Source: Mesorhizobium sp. NZP2077 (GTDB lineage Bacteria > Pseudomonadota > Alphaproteobacteria > Rhizobiales > Rhizobiaceae). Taken from it: DNA of 64,000 bases. Position numbers and translations under genes: made by a program. Positions 24,253 to 32,354 of the stretch are shown here, piece after piece. The stretch spans positions 3,106,001 through 3,170,000 of the forward strand of contig NZ_CP051293.1 in NCBI RefSeq assembly GCF_013170805.1, in the 5' to 3' direction. Positions within the stretch are counted from its first letter, which is position 1; each line of letters opens with the position of its first letter. The notes under the pieces were generated by a model. The model was not told where the DNA came from, ran no database searches, and worked only from the letters and a program-made list of their open reading frames with translations.

Positions 24253-25167
24253 TTATTTGGAGAGGAAATCGGTGATAAGCTTGACCGTGGCATCCGGGTT
24301 TTCCTCCATGATCCAGTGGCCGGATGCGGGCACGATGGCGCCCGTCACGTCCGCCGCGACGAAGCGCAGGGTGTCGGCCTGTGTCGTGCCTGCCGATTTC
24401 TCCGCGCCGACTGCCAGCACCGGCATGGCCAGTTTGCCGCCGGTGGAAAGCATCGCAGGGTTGTCGATGGCGTCCTGGTCGAATGCCTTGAACTGTTCGA
24501 AGGCGTCATGCATGGCATGCGGCCGTGCATAGAGTTTTGCATAATGGACACGCGTCGCCTCGTCGATCTTCTTCGGGTCGGCCGACAGTTCGTTGTAGAA
24601 GCGGTCGAGGTAGATGCGCTCGCGACCCGCCACCAGCCGCTCCATGTCGGGGCCGCGGAAGTTGAAGTGCCAGAGCAGCGGGCTTTGCTTGATCTTGTCC
24701 CAGTCGCCTATGCCCGGCAGCGGTGCGTCGATGACAACCCATTTCGTGATGCGCTTGGGATATTGCGCGGCCAGCGCATAGCCGACCATGTTGCCGATGT
24801 CGTGTGTCACCAGATCGGCCTTGTCGATCTTCAGCGCGTCCATCACGCCGGCGATATCGACCGCCTGATTCTTCTTGGTGTAGCCGCTGTCCGGATGCGC
24901 CGAAAGGCCCATGCCGCGCAGGTCCGGCACGATCACCGTGTGATCCTTCATCAGCTTCACCGCGGCCCGCGCCCACATGTCGCCGGTATCGGCGAAGCCG
25001 TGCAGCAGCACGACAGCGGGTCCTTGTCCGCCGATGCGCACATAAAGCTTGGTGCCGTTGGTCTCGATCGACTGCGTCTTGAAGCCGGTCGGAAACGGGG
25101 TCACGCCCGCGGCGGCCGGACCGGCGAGTAACAGCAGACCAAGCATGATGACCAAAGGACGAAACAT
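24253..25167 (-). CDS. Secreted alpha/beta hydrolase (epoxide hydrolase/dehalogenase-like)
   Basis: A 304-residue protein with a cleavable signal peptide (MFRPLVIMLGLLLLAGPAAA). The hydrolase domain has VVLLHGFADTGDMW, DLRGMGLSAHPDSGYTKK, the nucleophile elbow VTHDIGNMVG with Asp as nucleophile (H-D-I-G-N), and a C-terminal ASGHWIMEENPD with the catalytic His. An Asp nucleophile is typical of epoxide hydrolases and haloalkane dehalogenases. It is predicted periplasmic. It is divergent from a LysR gene, which may control it. Confidence 0.82.
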   Translation of the reverse strand: MFRPLVIMLGLLLLAGPAAAGVTPFPTGFKTQSIETNGTKLYVRIGGQGPAVVLLHGFADTGDMWARAAVKLMKDHTVIVPDLRGMGLSAHPDSGYTKKNQAVDIAGVMDALKIDKADLVTHDIGNMVGYALAAQYPKRITKWVVIDAPLPGIGDWDKIKQSPLLWHFNFRGPDMERLVAGRERIYLDRFYNELSADPKKIDEATRVHYAKLYARPHAMHDAFEQFKAFDQDAIDNPAMLSTGGKLAMPVLAVGAEKSAGTTQADTLRFVAADVTGAIVPASGHWIMEENPDATVKLITDFLSK

Positions 25168-25245
25168 GATGCACTACCCCAAGCTTTTATTCTGCCGCCG
25201 CCATATCGCGGTCTTTTCGACTATGGCACCATGCCCTTGATTTCG

Positions 25246-25264
25246 TCAGGCACCGGTCGCCTGA
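25246..25264. promoter_or_regulatory. Inverted repeat between hydrolase and LysR gene
   Basis: TCAGGC-ACCGGTC-GCCTGA, six-base perfect arms with a seven-base centre, lies 25 bases before the LysR start. It may be an autoregulatory site of the LysR protein; it does not have the strict T-N11-A spacing. Confidence 0.4.
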
Positions 25265-25288
25265 TTATGAATTCGGGAAAACCGAACA

Positions 25289-26191
25289 ATGCTGAAGTTT
25301 GAATCCGCCGCCGCGTTTGTCGCGGTCGCGGAATCCGGTTCGATCACCGAAGCGGCCAGGCGTATGGGCCTGTCCAAGTCCGTCATCAGCGAGCGGCTGT
25401 CGGAGCTTGAGCGCAGCCTCGGCACAAGGCTGCTGGACCGCACCACCCGCAAACTCTCCATCACCGAAGCGGGGCGCGGTTTTTACGAGCGCGCCAAGCG
25501 CATCATGCAGGAGGTGACCGACGCCCGCGCCGAAATCGCCGAACGTCGCGGCGAACTCGCTGGACCGCTCAGAATATCGGCGCCGACCAGTTTTGGCATC
25601 CTCCATCTCGGCCCGGCGCTGTATGGCTTCCTGGCCAGGCATCCGGGGATCGAACTGACGCTTGATCTCGACGACCGTTTCGTCAGCGTGGTGGCCGATG
25701 GCTGCGATGCCATCGTGCGTCACGGGCCGGTCGTCGATGACGGACCTGTCATCGTCAGGAAGCTTGCCTCCAGCCGTCGCTTCCTCGTGGCCTCACCGGA
25801 CTATATCGAGCGCTTCGGATTGCCCGCGACCACCGACGAGCTGAAACGCCACAAGGGCATCATCTATTCCATCCGGGGTGCCGCCGACTGGCGGTTCAAG
25901 ATCTCGCGGCGGCTGGTGACGATCCGCCCGGAAACCGCGCTGCGCGTCAACAATGGGATTTTGATGCGTGACGCGGCACTTGCCGGCCTCGGCCTGGCGC
26001 TGCTCCCCACCTACTTCATTCGCACCGAGATCGCCGACAAGCGATTGACGGTCGTTGATGTCGGTGCAGAGCCTGAAGGGGCTACGCTCTATATCGCCTG
26101 GCCCGAGGATAGGCGCGGATCCGCCAAACTGCGCGCGCTCACCGCATGGCTACGCGATGCCTTTGGCGATCCGCCCTATTGGGAAGCGTGA
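25289..26191 (+). CDS. LysR-family transcriptional regulator
   Basis: A 300-residue LysR protein. The N-terminal winged helix is clear: FVAVAESGSITEAARRMGLS, SKSVISERLSELERSLGTRL, LDRTTRKLSITEAG. The effector domain follows with ISAPTSFGILHLGPALYGFL and ends LRDAFGDPPYWEA. It belongs to the group with an RLLPTYF-like switch (LALLPTYFIRTEI). It is divergent from the secreted hydrolase and converges with the 2OG oxygenase gene, whose stop is nine bases away. The effector is unknown. Confidence 0.88.
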   Translation: MLKFESAAAFVAVAESGSITEAARRMGLSKSVISERLSELERSLGTRLLDRTTRKLSITEAGRGFYERAKRIMQEVTDARAEIAERRGELAGPLRISAPTSFGILHLGPALYGFLARHPGIELTLDLDDRFVSVVADGCDAIVRHGPVVDDGPVIVRKLASSRRFLVASPDYIERFGLPATTDELKRHKGIIYSIRGAADWRFKISRRLVTIRPETALRVNNGILMRDAALAGLGLALLPTYFIRTEIADKRLTVVDVGAEPEGATLYIAWPEDRRGSAKLRALTAWLRDAFGDPPYWEA

Positions 26192-26199
26192 ATCGGCGC

Positions 26200-26943
26200 T
26201 CACTTCGCATCGTGAAAAATGATGCCGACGGTGTGGCGCATGCCCGAGCGCAGGCGGCTGACGCCGTGGCGCAGATTGACGCGGTAATTGCCCCTGGTTC
26301 CCTGCACCGGCCGGTTGTGGACGGCGAAGGCCACGGCGTCGCCCTGGCGCAGCGGCACCACTTCCACCCGGCTCTGCATGCGCGGCCGCTGTTCGGTCAG
26401 CGCGAACTCGCCGCCGGTGAAATCCTCGCCCGGTTCGGAGAGCAGGACCGCCACCTGCAAGGGGAAGGCGAGGTCGCCATATAGGTCCTGGTGCAGGCAG
26501 TTGAAGTCGCCGGGGACATATTGCAGCAAAAGCGGCGTCGGCCTGACCTGGCCGGCGCCATGGCACTGGTCGAGAAACGCGGCATGCGTGCCGGGATAGC
26601 GCAAGGCGATCCCCATACGCTCGTTCCACCGGTTGGCGACCTCGGCGAGCCGGGGATAGAGCGCGCTGCGCAACCCGCCGACGAGGTCGGGCAAGGGATA
26701 GCGGAAATAGCGGTATTCGCCCTTGCCGAAACCATGCCTGGCCATGTGGATATGACTGCGGAAATGTTTTTCCTCAGGGTAGAGGCCGGCGATCTGCCGG
26801 CACTCTTCGGATGATAGCAGCTTTTCCATCACCGCGCAGCCGAAGCCGTCAAGTTCGGTGGTCAGGGCCGGCCAGTCGTAACCGGCGATGCGTGTCTCGG
26901 CGGCTTCCACCACGGATGTGGCAACCTTGGTGTGGGCGTTCAT
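26200..26943 (-). CDS. 2-oxoglutarate/Fe(II)-dependent oxygenase
   Basis: A 247-residue oxygenase starting at ATG 26943, overlapping the upstream ogt stop by four bases (ATGA). The iron site is visible: NCLHQDLYGD supplies His-x-Asp and RVNLRHGVSRLRSGMRHTVG the distal His and the 2OG-binding Arg. The double-stranded beta-helix strand FTGGEFALTEQRPRMQSR lies between. Translational coupling to a DNA alkyltransferase and proximity to ada suggest a role in alkylation damage, perhaps AlkB-like demethylation, but the protein is not a recognisable AlkB and the substrate is inferred from context only. Confidence 0.8.
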   Translation of the reverse strand: MNAHTKVATSVVEAAETRIAGYDWPALTTELDGFGCAVMEKLLSSEECRQIAGLYPEEKHFRSHIHMARHGFGKGEYRYFRYPLPDLVGGLRSALYPRLAEVANRWNERMGIALRYPGTHAAFLDQCHGAGQVRPTPLLLQYVPGDFNCLHQDLYGDLAFPLQVAVLLSEPGEDFTGGEFALTEQRPRMQSRVEVVPLRQGDAVAFAVHNRPVQGTRGNYRVNLRHGVSRLRSGMRHTVGIIFHDAK

Positions 26944-27488
26944 ACCGCGGCCTCCAGGTCCAGCAAGCCGCGCTTGCGCTCGATGCCCCAGCGGTAGCCC
27001 GACAGCGTGCCGTCGGCGCGGACCACACGGTGGCAAGGAATGCCGAGCGCGATCGCGTTGGCGGCACAGGCGGTTGCCGCGGCGCGAGCGCCGTTCGGTT
27101 GGCCAAGCCGCCGGGCAAGCGCGGTGTAGGTGATGGTGGCGCCGCAAGGGATGGCGCGCAGCTCGTTCCACACACGCTGCTGGAACGGCGTGCCGTGGCG
27201 CATGTCGAGCGGCAGGTCGAGGCCAACGCCGGGCGCTTCGATGAAGCGGGCGATGGCCGCGAGATCGTCGCGCAGCCCGGTTTTGTCTTCGACTAGAACC
27301 CTACCGGGGAAGCGATTGGCGAGGTCCTGCTCGAGCGTATCGGCATCGGAGCCGATCAGGATGGCGCAGACGCCAATATGGCTGCGCGCCGCCAGGATGT
27401 TGCCGATCGCGGATTGGCCGATGGCGTAGGTGATGATGTCGAGGGCGGCGGGTGCTCTCGCCGGCATGTGGGTTTGCATGAGGTTCAT
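26940..27488 (-). CDS. ogt: Methylated-DNA-protein-cysteine methyltransferase (Ogt-type)
   Basis: A 182-residue O6-alkylguanine transferase. The C-terminal domain has FQQRVWNELRAIPCGATITY, the Asn hinge region ARRLGQPNGARAAATACAAN, and the active-site IPCHRVVRADG with the acceptor Cys. The protein removes O6-methyl groups from guanine in a suicidal reaction. The start ATG 27488 is preferred because AAGGAG lies eight bases upstream; GTG 27497 overlaps it. Its C-terminal domain is a paralogue of that of Ada, encoded upstream on the same strand. It is coupled to the 2OG oxygenase. Confidence 0.9.
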   Translation of the reverse strand: MNLMQTHMPARAPAALDIITYAIGQSAIGNILAARSHIGVCAILIGSDADTLEQDLANRFPGRVLVEDKTGLRDDLAAIARFIEAPGVGLDLPLDMRHGTPFQQRVWNELRAIPCGATITYTALARRLGQPNGARAAATACAANAIALGIPCHRVVRADGTLSGYRWGIERKRGLLDLEAAV

Positions 27489-27639
27489 TGCCTTCACTCC
27501 TTCTGTGTGCCTGAACCCTAGCCACGTGCCGGGTGGCGCTCACTCCGATGCTTGCTTTCAAATTCAAATCTCGGAGCTGAACGGCAAGGTCGGCGCCGTA
27601 GAGCGCTGATCTGGACCATTCGTACTTCGCCCGAGGATG

Positions 27640-27858
27640 TTATGCGACGCGGGTGACGGACACCTCGCCCAGCACGAACACCTCTCCGCTCAACAGCCGC
27701 AGCTCGATCTCGCCACTCGCGGTGCGTCTCCATTCGGCCTTGCCATCATCGACAAGCTCGCCGATGGCGGCGAAGACCTGTGACTTCGCATCGATGGCCG
27801 CGCCGTTGGTGATCTCGATATGCGCACCGGCGGTGGAAGTCCTTGCCATGGTGCGCAT
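27640..27858 (-). CDS. Small protein of unknown function in the ada cluster (72 residues)
   Basis: A 72-residue ORF starting 11 bases after the ada stop on the same strand. It reads as a small folded protein: AHIEITNGAAIDAKSQVFAA, IGELVDDGKAEWRRTASGEI, then a hydrophobic beta segment LRLLSGEVFVLGEVSVTRV. I do not recognise the family. The codon usage matches its neighbours and the position suggests co-transcription with ada. The ribosome site is weak (GAGAGAA), so translational coupling is possible. It is followed by 151 bases without a gene before ogt. Confidence 0.55.
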   Translation of the reverse strand: MRTMARTSTAGAHIEITNGAAIDAKSQVFAAIGELVDDGKAEWRRTASGEIELRLLSGEVFVLGEVSVTRVA

Positions 27859-27869
27859 CGCCGGTTCTC

Positions 27870-28982
27870 TCAGGTCCGCGAAGACTGGTGGGCTTTATCG
27901 GATATTGCCTCGCGGTCGAGCAGCGCGCGCTTGCGTTGGACTCCCCAGGCGTAGCCGGACAGGGCGCCGTCATTCCTGATGACGCGGTGGCAGGGAATGG
28001 CCATGGCATGCGCGTTGGCGGCGCAGGCGGCGGCGATGGCGCGGGTTGCTCTGGGCGAGCCGATGCGCTCGGCGATCTCGGCGTAGGAAACCGTGCTGCC
28101 GACCGGGATGTCCCGAAGGGCTTGCCAGACGCGCTGCTGGAAGGCGGTGCCGCGCACGTCGAGCGGCAGGTCGAGACCGAGCCGTGGGGCCTCGACGAAG
28201 CCGACGACGCGGGCGACCAGCGCCTCGTAGTCGCGGTCGCCGCCGATCAGCCGCGCCCTGGGGAAACGGTCCTGCAGGTCGCGCACCAGCGCGTCCGGGT
28301 CGTCGCCGAGCAGGATCGAGGCGACGCCCTTTCGGCTCGACGCGACCAGTATGGCGCCGAGCGAGGATTCACCGACGGCGAAGCGGATGTCCTCGTTGGC
28401 GCCGCCGGCGCGGTAGCGCGTCGGCGTCATGCCGAGCATGCCGGTGGACTTCTCGTAGAAGCGCCCGCTGGAATTGAAACCGGCATCGTAGATCGCCGTG
28501 GTCACACTGGCGCCGTCTTCGAGCCCCTGGCGGACTCGGGCGGCGCGGTGTGCCGCGGCATAGTCCTTCGGCGTCAGCCCGCTGATCGCCTTGAAGACGC
28601 GGTGGAAATAGCCGGCGCTGCGGCCGGCGGCATCAGCCAGTTCGCAGAGCGACGGTTCCGCCTCGCTCTGCTCGATCCTGCGGCAGGCATCGGCGACCAT
28701 CGCCGCATTGCCGGCCTCCAGCGAAGGGCCATCCGGATTGCAGCGCCGGCAGGCGCGAAAGCCGGTCGCCTTCGCCTGAGCCAGCGTGTCGTGCAGTTGC
28801 ACATTGCCGGGGTTGGCCCGCCGCGACGGGCAGGAGGGCCGGCAATAGCCACCGGTCGTCGCCACCGAATACCAGAATGCGCCGTCCGCCAACTTGTCGC
28901 GCGCGACGACGCGCGCCCAGCGCGGATCGTCGGTGACCGGCAACGGCGTGGATTTCAGATTCTTGGCAAGGGTGATGAACAT
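27870..28982 (-). CDS. ada: Bifunctional alkylation-response regulator/O6-methylguanine methyltransferase Ada
   Basis: A 370-residue Ada. The N-terminal zinc domain has the four Cys, GGYCRPSCPSR and ACRRCNPDG, the first being the methylphosphotriester acceptor. An AraC-type DNA-binding domain follows (LCELADAAGRSAGYFHRVFK, VTTAIYDAGFNSSGRFYEKS) and the C-terminal transferase domain has AIPCHRVIRNDG. Ada repairs DNA methyl lesions and, once methylated, activates the adaptive response. ATG 28982 gives MFITLAKNLK; the 29018 extension lacks similarity. It is the first of four same-strand genes (ada, small protein, ogt, oxygenase). Confidence 0.93.
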   Translation of the reverse strand: MFITLAKNLKSTPLPVTDDPRWARVVARDKLADGAFWYSVATTGGYCRPSCPSRRANPGNVQLHDTLAQAKATGFRACRRCNPDGPSLEAGNAAMVADACRRIEQSEAEPSLCELADAAGRSAGYFHRVFKAISGLTPKDYAAAHRAARVRQGLEDGASVTTAIYDAGFNSSGRFYEKSTGMLGMTPTRYRAGGANEDIRFAVGESSLGAILVASSRKGVASILLGDDPDALVRDLQDRFPRARLIGGDRDYEALVARVVGFVEAPRLGLDLPLDVRGTAFQQRVWQALRDIPVGSTVSYAEIAERIGSPRATRAIAAACAANAHAMAIPCHRVIRNDGALSGYAWGVQRKRALLDREAISDKAHQSSRT

Positions 28983-29048
28983 GGCCGCATTGAAGCCGCT
29001 GAAAGACGGTCCCGCCACCCGTTTCCTGCCAAGCGGCTCTCGACTCTC

Positions 29049-29741
29049 CTACGCCGCGCGCTTGGGCTCCACCGCGAACGGGCTCAACCCAAGCCAGGTC
29101 TGCATCTTTTTGCCGATGGCCTGGTCGCCGGTCAGGGAAACCTTCGCGCCGGCCTTCTCGACGGTGAGCAATCCCATCCAGATCGCCGTCATTGTGTGCA
29201 GGTCCGTCGAGACGTAGAGGTCGACATCGAAGCCCGGATCGTACCAGCACAGGTCGACCTCGCCATGCTTCTCAACGATCAGCCACCACGACCGTTTGGA
29301 CGCCGGGAGATCCTGATACAGGAATTGTATCACCGTGCGTCCCTCGGGTAGCGGCGAGGGGTTCAAATTGCGCCGCATGTCCCACATCAGCAACGAGGGA
29401 TCGAGGTTTTTGAGCGACAGCCGGGACTCGACCCATTTTTGCCCCCAGAAACCCATCGCCTCGACGACGGGGCGCAAATCGCGGCCGGCCTCGGTCAGCC
29501 GGTAGTCGAAGATCCCCTTCTCGCCCGGGATCTCCTTGCGCTCGACGATCCCCGCCAGCTCGAGCTCCTTCAGCCGTTGCGACAGAAGGGTTGGTGACAT
29601 CTTTGGCACGCCGCGGCGCAAATCGTTGAAGCGGGTCGAACCCGTCACCAATTCGCGCAGCAGCACCATCGTCCAACGGGTGCACAGCACCTCGGCGGCC
29701 ATCGATAGCGGGCAGAACTGCTTGTATCCGTGCTGGGTCAT
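29049..29741 (-). CDS. HxlR-family regulator with C-terminal extension
   Basis: A 230-residue protein. The N-terminal part is HxlR-like: FCPLSMAAEVLCTRWTMVLL, RELVTGSTRFNDLRRGVPKM, SPTLLSQRLKELELAGIVER, with a wing FDYRLTEAGRDLRP. About 110 residues follow (WWLIVEKHGEVDLCWYDPGF, ISLTGD-like SLTGDQAIGKKMQTWLGLS), resembling an SCP2-type lipid-binding domain often fused to such regulators. It is divergent from the DUF1330 gene, with a strong palindrome between the two. Confidence 0.85.
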   Translation of the reverse strand: MTQHGYKQFCPLSMAAEVLCTRWTMVLLRELVTGSTRFNDLRRGVPKMSPTLLSQRLKELELAGIVERKEIPGEKGIFDYRLTEAGRDLRPVVEAMGFWGQKWVESRLSLKNLDPSLLMWDMRRNLNPSPLPEGRTVIQFLYQDLPASKRSWWLIVEKHGEVDLCWYDPGFDVDLYVSTDLHTMTAIWMGLLTVEKAGAKVSLTGDQAIGKKMQTWLGLSPFAVEPKRAA

Positions 29742-29801
29742 GATTGGTGGTTCTCCCTCGAAGCTGGGATGAACATTAGCCCTTCATGATTGAAGCGACG
29801 A

Positions 29802-29829
29802 GTACAGAAACTGTACCGGCCCAGTACAG
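29802..29829. promoter_or_regulatory. Palindromic operator candidate GTACAG-AAA-CTGTAC
   Basis: A perfect six-base inverted repeat with a three-base centre at 29802-29816, followed by a third half-site GTACAG at 29824-29829 (22 bases from the first). It lies 61 bases beyond the HxlR start and about 100 bases before the DUF1330 start, an arrangement expected for a divergent autoregulated promoter. Confidence 0.65.
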
Positions 29830-29918
29830 ATCGCGGACTGGTTGGCGAGAGCCCAGCCATGCGAGCCCTTTGGCCGGTGCACGGGATACCCCTGTGCGCC
29901 GCAACCAGGAGACTACCC

Positions 29919-30245
29919 ATGACCGCTTACGTTATCGCAGACATCAAGATGAAGGATCCGAAATGGGTGCCGGCCTACGCCGCCTCGGTGCACGACATCG
30001 TCCACAAGCATGGCGGCAAATATCTGTCGCGCAGCGGCAATGTGAAGACGCTTGAAGGCAAGCCGCTCGATACCACGCTGATCGCCTTGATGGCGTTCCC
30101 GTCGGAAGCGGCGGCGCGCGCCTTCACCAACGATCCGGCCTACGCGCCTTTCGTCTCGGCGCGTCAGGGTGGCAGTGACAGCCGCTTCCAGCTGATCGAC
30201 GACACCGATCTGGCGGGGACGATCCCGTACCTGCCGAAGGGATGA
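29919..30245 (+). CDS. DUF1330 family protein
   Basis: A 108-residue alpha-beta protein: MTAYVIADIKMKDPKWVPAY, HGGKYLSRSGNVKTLEGKPL, FPSEAAARAFTNDPAYAPFV and a C-terminal QLIDDTDLAGTIPYL. This matches the dimeric ferredoxin-like DUF1330 fold; function not established. AGGAGA precedes ATG 29919 by seven bases. It is divergent from the HxlR regulator and is its probable target. Confidence 0.85.
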   Translation: MTAYVIADIKMKDPKWVPAYAASVHDIVHKHGGKYLSRSGNVKTLEGKPLDTTLIALMAFPSEAAARAFTNDPAYAPFVSARQGGSDSRFQLIDDTDLAGTIPYLPKG

Positions 30246-30360
30246 TCCTTCCACGATACATCGATTTCGGGATCACCAAGCAACAACAGTCACGGCGCTT
30301 GCCTGCCGGGCCTCCGTATTTCCGGCGGCCGGCCAGCCGTGCTTTTTCAAGAAGAATGGA

Positions 30361-30897
30361 ATGAATATGAAATCAAATCTTCGCAACAGGCTCGTCATGG
30401 CGGGGGCCATGCTGGCCGTCTGCACCAACTTCGCTTGGGCGCATCAGGAAGCCGCTGAGGCCGCATCCGGCCCCAACCCTCTGGCCGACAAAGTACGGGC
30501 CGCGAACAGCCGGTTCCTTGACGTCAAGGCGGCGACGGCCGAGGGCTATGCGCCCATTCCCTGCGCCAGCGGCATTAACGGCGGCGCGATGGGTATCCAC
30601 TACGTCAACGGCCAGTATCTGAAGGACGACAAGATCGACATCGCCCGGCCTGAAGCCGTGATGTACGAACCGATGGCCGACGGTCGGCTTAAGCTGGTGG
30701 CGGTCGAGTACATCACCTCGAAGGGCCCGGCGTCGCTCGATGGACAGCTGTTCAACTTCAACAGCGCGCCCAACCGCTATGGCCTAGGTGAATTCTACGA
30801 ACTGCATGTCTGGGCCTGGAAGGGCAACCCGACCGGCACTTTCGCCGATATGAACCCGAAAGTGTCGTGCGAACACGCGATGGCGCCAAGCCAGTAG
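30361..30897 (+). CDS. Conserved secreted protein of unknown function
   Basis: A 178-residue protein with an N-terminal signal (LVMAGAMLAVCTNFAWAHQE). The mature part has two Cys (IPCASGINGG and KVSCEHA), which could form a disulfide, and a GGAMGIHYVNGQYL segment with a lone His. I recognise it only as a widespread unnamed secreted family. No membrane segment follows the signal, so it is probably periplasmic. ATG 30361 or ATG 30367 are possible starts. A hairpin follows at 30916. Confidence 0.7.
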   Translation: MNMKSNLRNRLVMAGAMLAVCTNFAWAHQEAAEAASGPNPLADKVRAANSRFLDVKAATAEGYAPIPCASGINGGAMGIHYVNGQYLKDDKIDIARPEAVMYEPMADGRLKLVAVEYITSKGPASLDGQLFNFNSAPNRYGLGEFYELHVWAWKGNPTGTFADMNPKVSCEHAMAPSQ

Positions 30898-30914
30898 GCT
30901 CAGCAAGCAATGAA

Positions 30915-30941
30915 ACCAGGCGGCGCCTTATGCCGCCTGGT
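30915..30941 (+). terminator. Hairpin downstream of the secreted-protein gene
   Basis: ACCAGGCGGC, a seven-base loop, then GCCGCCTGGT: a perfect ten-base stem 18 bases after the stop at 30897. There is no strong T-run, so termination may be inefficient. It lies between convergent genes and could serve both. Confidence 0.55.
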
Positions 30942-30996
30942 ACTCTCCCGGAGGGTCGTGGCGGCATTGGTTTGCCCCGGCCTCAGCCAGATGCGG

Positions 30997-32067
30997 TCAA
31001 TGCGACGACGGTTCGGGCAGCGGCAGTCCGATCCCGGCGGTGTCGCGGCTCGCCTGCGGCAGAACGAAACGGCCCGTCAGGTACCAGAGCACGGACACGA
31101 CCAGGATCGAGAGGTAGCCGTCAACGGCATAGTGCCAGCCGGTGTAAACCGAGCCGAACATGATGAATGCTGCAAAGGACCAGCCGGCGATGGCCCAGCG
31201 GCGCCCGAAACCGCTCAGGAAGAACGCGTTGAGCGTAACGAAGGCGACATGCATGCTTGGCATGGCGGAGATGCCGCCGCCGAGTTCGGGGCGGCCGCTT
31301 GCGTGAGCCGTAAGCAGATAGTTGGCATAGACGTGGACCGATGCGGCGTAGCCGTTCTGCGCCAGCGCGGTCTGCAATGCGGCAAACCGGTCGCCACCGT
31401 AGAACTGGTCATGAAAAATCGGGCCGGTGGACGACAGCGCCATGGCCAGGACGGTGCCGCACAGGATCGTCGTCAGCGCGAGCGCCCAGAGATAACGCAA
31501 ACGTCCTGCCGGGTTGTTCCAGAAGGCGACGAACAGCAAGGTGCCGAACCATTGCACGTGCCAGCCATATCCGTAGCCGAGGAAAATGACGGCCGAGATG
31601 GGTTCGGCAACGACGCTGTGCGCAAATATCCAGGGATCGCCGCCATGCAGCCCACGATCAAGCTCCGCCAGCATGCGGTCGGCATAGAACGGCACGATGG
31701 CGGGAATGGTGATCTTGAAGGCGGTGAATGCGGTGATACCGAGAAAGAACAGGAGGATCACCGGTGCGGCGGCCAGCCAGCGCTGCCTCAGCATATCGAG
31801 CATGAACCTTGTCGGGCTTTGCCGGGCAAACGTCAGTGCCAACAGGCCAAGGCCGGCGGCAAGAAGCGCGGGCAGGAAGAAGGCGAACGGCTGGGCGTAG
31901 GATTGCGCCAGGTACAAATAGCGGCCCGGCTGCAGCCAAAGCGCGGCCAGCGCGTAGGCCAGGCACAGAATGGTCAACAGCCAGCCGCTCCTGGTCGCGG
32001 CGATGTCCAGGTCAAAAATGGCAAAGGAGCGGCGATCGCCGTCCGGCTGCCCGGTACGCATACTCAT
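30997..32067 (-). CDS. PAP2-superfamily membrane phosphatase
   Basis: A 356-residue multi-pass membrane protein. Several hydrophobic segments (SGWLLTILCLAYALAALWL, AFFLPALLAAGLGLLALTF, ILLFFLGITAFTAF) precede the C-terminal catalytic region: SAMPSMHVAFVTLNAFFL and GSVYTGWHYAVDGYLS, the C2 (PSMH) and C3 (G-x-H-x3-D) motifs of PAP2. The layout matches the Aur1/Ipt1-like PAP2 subgroup, acting on a lipid phosphate or lipid-linked substrate at the membrane. It ends in a short cytoplasmic tail. Confidence 0.8.
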   Translation of the reverse strand: MSMRTGQPDGDRRSFAIFDLDIAATRSGWLLTILCLAYALAALWLQPGRYLYLAQSYAQPFAFFLPALLAAGLGLLALTFARQSPTRFMLDMLRQRWLAAAPVILLFFLGITAFTAFKITIPAIVPFYADRMLAELDRGLHGGDPWIFAHSVVAEPISAVIFLGYGYGWHVQWFGTLLFVAFWNNPAGRLRYLWALALTTILCGTVLAMALSSTGPIFHDQFYGGDRFAALQTALAQNGYAASVHVYANYLLTAHASGRPELGGGISAMPSMHVAFVTLNAFFLSGFGRRWAIAGWSFAAFIMFGSVYTGWHYAVDGYLSILVVSVLWYLTGRFVLPQASRDTAGIGLPLPEPSSH

Positions 32068-32171
32068 CGAAGGACATCCCGCCAGCTGCCCGAAGGATTA
32101 TTCACGGTATTTTCGCCTATGAAGTATTACTATTCAGTTTCACTTTAGAAAAGACAAAAATTTCAAATATT

Positions 32172-32353
32172 AGACACATGTAATTTGCTACTTCCGTCAA
32201 GAAATCGCTGACAAAGATGTCGCCAGGCAATGCGTAAGTATTGACGACGCCGTTGCCGCTTCCGGGCACCCCGAAAGGTTGCCGAACTTCGACGGGATCG
32301 AGGAGGCCATCGCCTGGGCGGCGATGGCCCCTGTAAATCAGGCGGTCTTGTAA
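32172..32353 (+). pseudogene. Start-less coding-like remnant
   Basis: A frame without any start codon reads ARQCVSIDDAVAASGHPERL, PNFDGIEEAIAWAAMAPVNQ and AVL before TAA at 32351. It looks coding but has no N-terminus; a stop lies just upstream. I do not recognise the family. Two copies of TGTAAATCAGGCG flank its end (32333 and 32350). Confidence 0.3.
32306..32330 (-). terminator. Strong hairpin downstream of the SnoaL-like gene
   Basis: GGCCATCGCC-TGGGC-GGCGATGGCC, a perfect ten-base stem with a five-base loop, 25 bases after the stop of the SnoaL-like gene on the minus strand. No T-run follows. It also overlaps the coding-like remnant on the other strand. Confidence 0.45.
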
Positions 32354-32354
32354 A

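Noticed and set aside
30910..32148. A 412-residue frame antisense to the PAP2 phosphatase
   Set aside because: The opposite strand has membrane segments and PAP2 motifs; this frame is rich in Gln/Arg/Gly without features.
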